From: UBA11858 sp964589145
Lineage (GTDB): Bacteria > Chloroflexota > Anaerolineae > Anaerolineales > UBA11858
Direction of reading: 5' to 3'
Assembly: GCA_964589145.1 (NCBI GenBank)
Contig: CAZPSL010000235.1
Coordinates: 1-16,333 of the forward strand
Length of the DNA stretch: 16,333 bases
Positions 16,078 to 16,333 of this stretch are shown one piece after another (the first letter of the stretch is position 1; each line of letters starts with the position of its first letter). The translations under genes and the position numbers were made by a program. Under the pieces are notes generated by a model. The model did not search any database. It was not told where the DNA came from and worked only from the letters and a program-made list of their open reading frames with translations.

Positions 16078-16109
16078 TCCCCCCGGCGGGGGGAGGGCAG
16101 GGTAGGGGG
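16063..16109. repeat. REP-like palindrome with G-quadruplex potential
   Basis: A perfect 10-bp stem, CCCTCCCCCC (16075-16084) with GGGGGGAGGG (16088-16097), closes a 3-nt loop. It continues outward with a CCC/GGG pairing block and a CCCCC/GGGGG block separated by small mismatches, to 16109. The 3' arm has four G runs (G6, G3, G3, G5) with 1-2 nt loops, a G4-compatible pattern on the coding strand. Translations of such elements give the PSPRRGEG-type strings often seen in spurious proteins. No T tract follows, so it is not a standard terminator. Confidence 0.8.
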
Positions 16110-16205
16110 CAAAAGCAGTTTCCATGTGGCTGCCCGATTTTTACATCTTTTGCCTGTCTCCAACCAGGTCCGTTTTGACTACTGTGGCAACACTTCATCA
16201 ACCCC

Positions 16206-16333
16206 ATGCTCCTCGACGAAGCCGAACTCCGTAAACTGGAACGCCTGAGCGTGATGTCGCGGCGCGCCATGTCCGGGCAGATGCAGGGCGAGCGGCGCAG
16301 CCCCAAGCGCGGGCAGTCGGTCGAATTTGCCGA
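16206..16333 (+). CDS. DUF58 protein, N-terminal part (runs off the window)
   Basis: The first 42 codons from ATG 16206 read MLLDEAELRKLERLSV, then a basic stretch with GERRSPKRGQSVEFA. This matches the usual start of DUF58 proteins that follow moxR, where the RG-x-x-VEF segment leads into the conserved YxxGDDxRxIDW motif, which would lie beyond the edge. DUF58 proteins have a von Willebrand A-like core and act with MoxR ATPases. No ribosome binding site is evident before the ATG. The 159-nt gap from moxR (16047-16205) holds the repeats listed and no clear promoter. Confidence 0.85.
   Translation, partial: MLLDEAELRKLERLSVMSRRAMSGQMQGERRSPKRGQSVEFA

Noticed and set aside
16063..16109. Rho-independent terminator after moxR
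   Set aside because: There is no T tract after the stem on either side, and the DUF58 gene that normally follows moxR lies just beyond.
13293..16163. A 956-codon open frame on the minus strand across three genes
   Set aside because: It lies antisense to the DUF4175-like gene, moxR and the palindrome, has a low-complexity Gly/Arg/Leu translation, and no motif. It is a by-product of high GC codon use.

Overview
This is a high-GC bacterial window whose gene content suggests an Anaerolineae-like member of the Chloroflexota. That taxonomic call is an inference from protein flavour (exported proteins with Pro/Ser/Thr linkers, a KdpE-like two-component pair, an ABC/MoxR/DUF58 locus) and from short tandem and palindromic repeats; no rRNA or other phylogenetic marker is present. 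There are 13 protein genes: eleven complete, plus a C-terminal scrap at the left edge and an N-terminal start at the right edge.

Left half (about 124-7528) is transcribed leftwards. The likely order of transcription is uridine kinase (udk), a small VTT/DedA-type membrane protein overlapping udk by 8 nt, an M20 metallopeptidase, a membrane sensor histidine kinase, an OmpR/PhoB response regulator and a lipoprotein. The lipoprotein frame carries an in-frame TGA followed by 32 protein-like codons that end a few bases before a hairpin terminator, so it looks like a gene interrupted by a single nonsense change.

Centre (7529-7733) is a divergent regulatory region. Two GGGTATAAT -10 boxes lie back to back. 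The one for udk is 6 nt from the start codon, so the udk mRNA is probably leaderless. The rightward leader contains a perfect-phase octamer array.

Right half (7734-16333) is transcribed rightwards. It holds a YbaK/EbsC-type trans-editing protein, then a tightly spaced locus: a large exported membrane-anchored protein with a GATase-like region, an ABC ATPase, an ABC-2-type permease with an extra C-terminal soluble domain, a DUF4175-like membrane protein with coiled-coil and Gly/Gln-rich segments, a MoxR AAA+ ATPase, and the start of a DUF58 protein. Short overlaps between several of these genes argue for co-expression. The best hypothesis is an envelope ABC system coupled to a MoxR-DUF58 chaperone module, resembling in outline the Gld-type ABC and Bat/MoxR arrangements; its substrate is unknown.

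Several repeats cut across the genes. A GTACNNN heptamer array encodes the first ~55 residues of the large exported protein. A dispersed repeat is present twice, once in the kinase/regulator gap and once supplying the last six codons and the stop of moxR. A REP-like, G-quadruplex-capable palindrome sits between moxR and the DUF58 gene.
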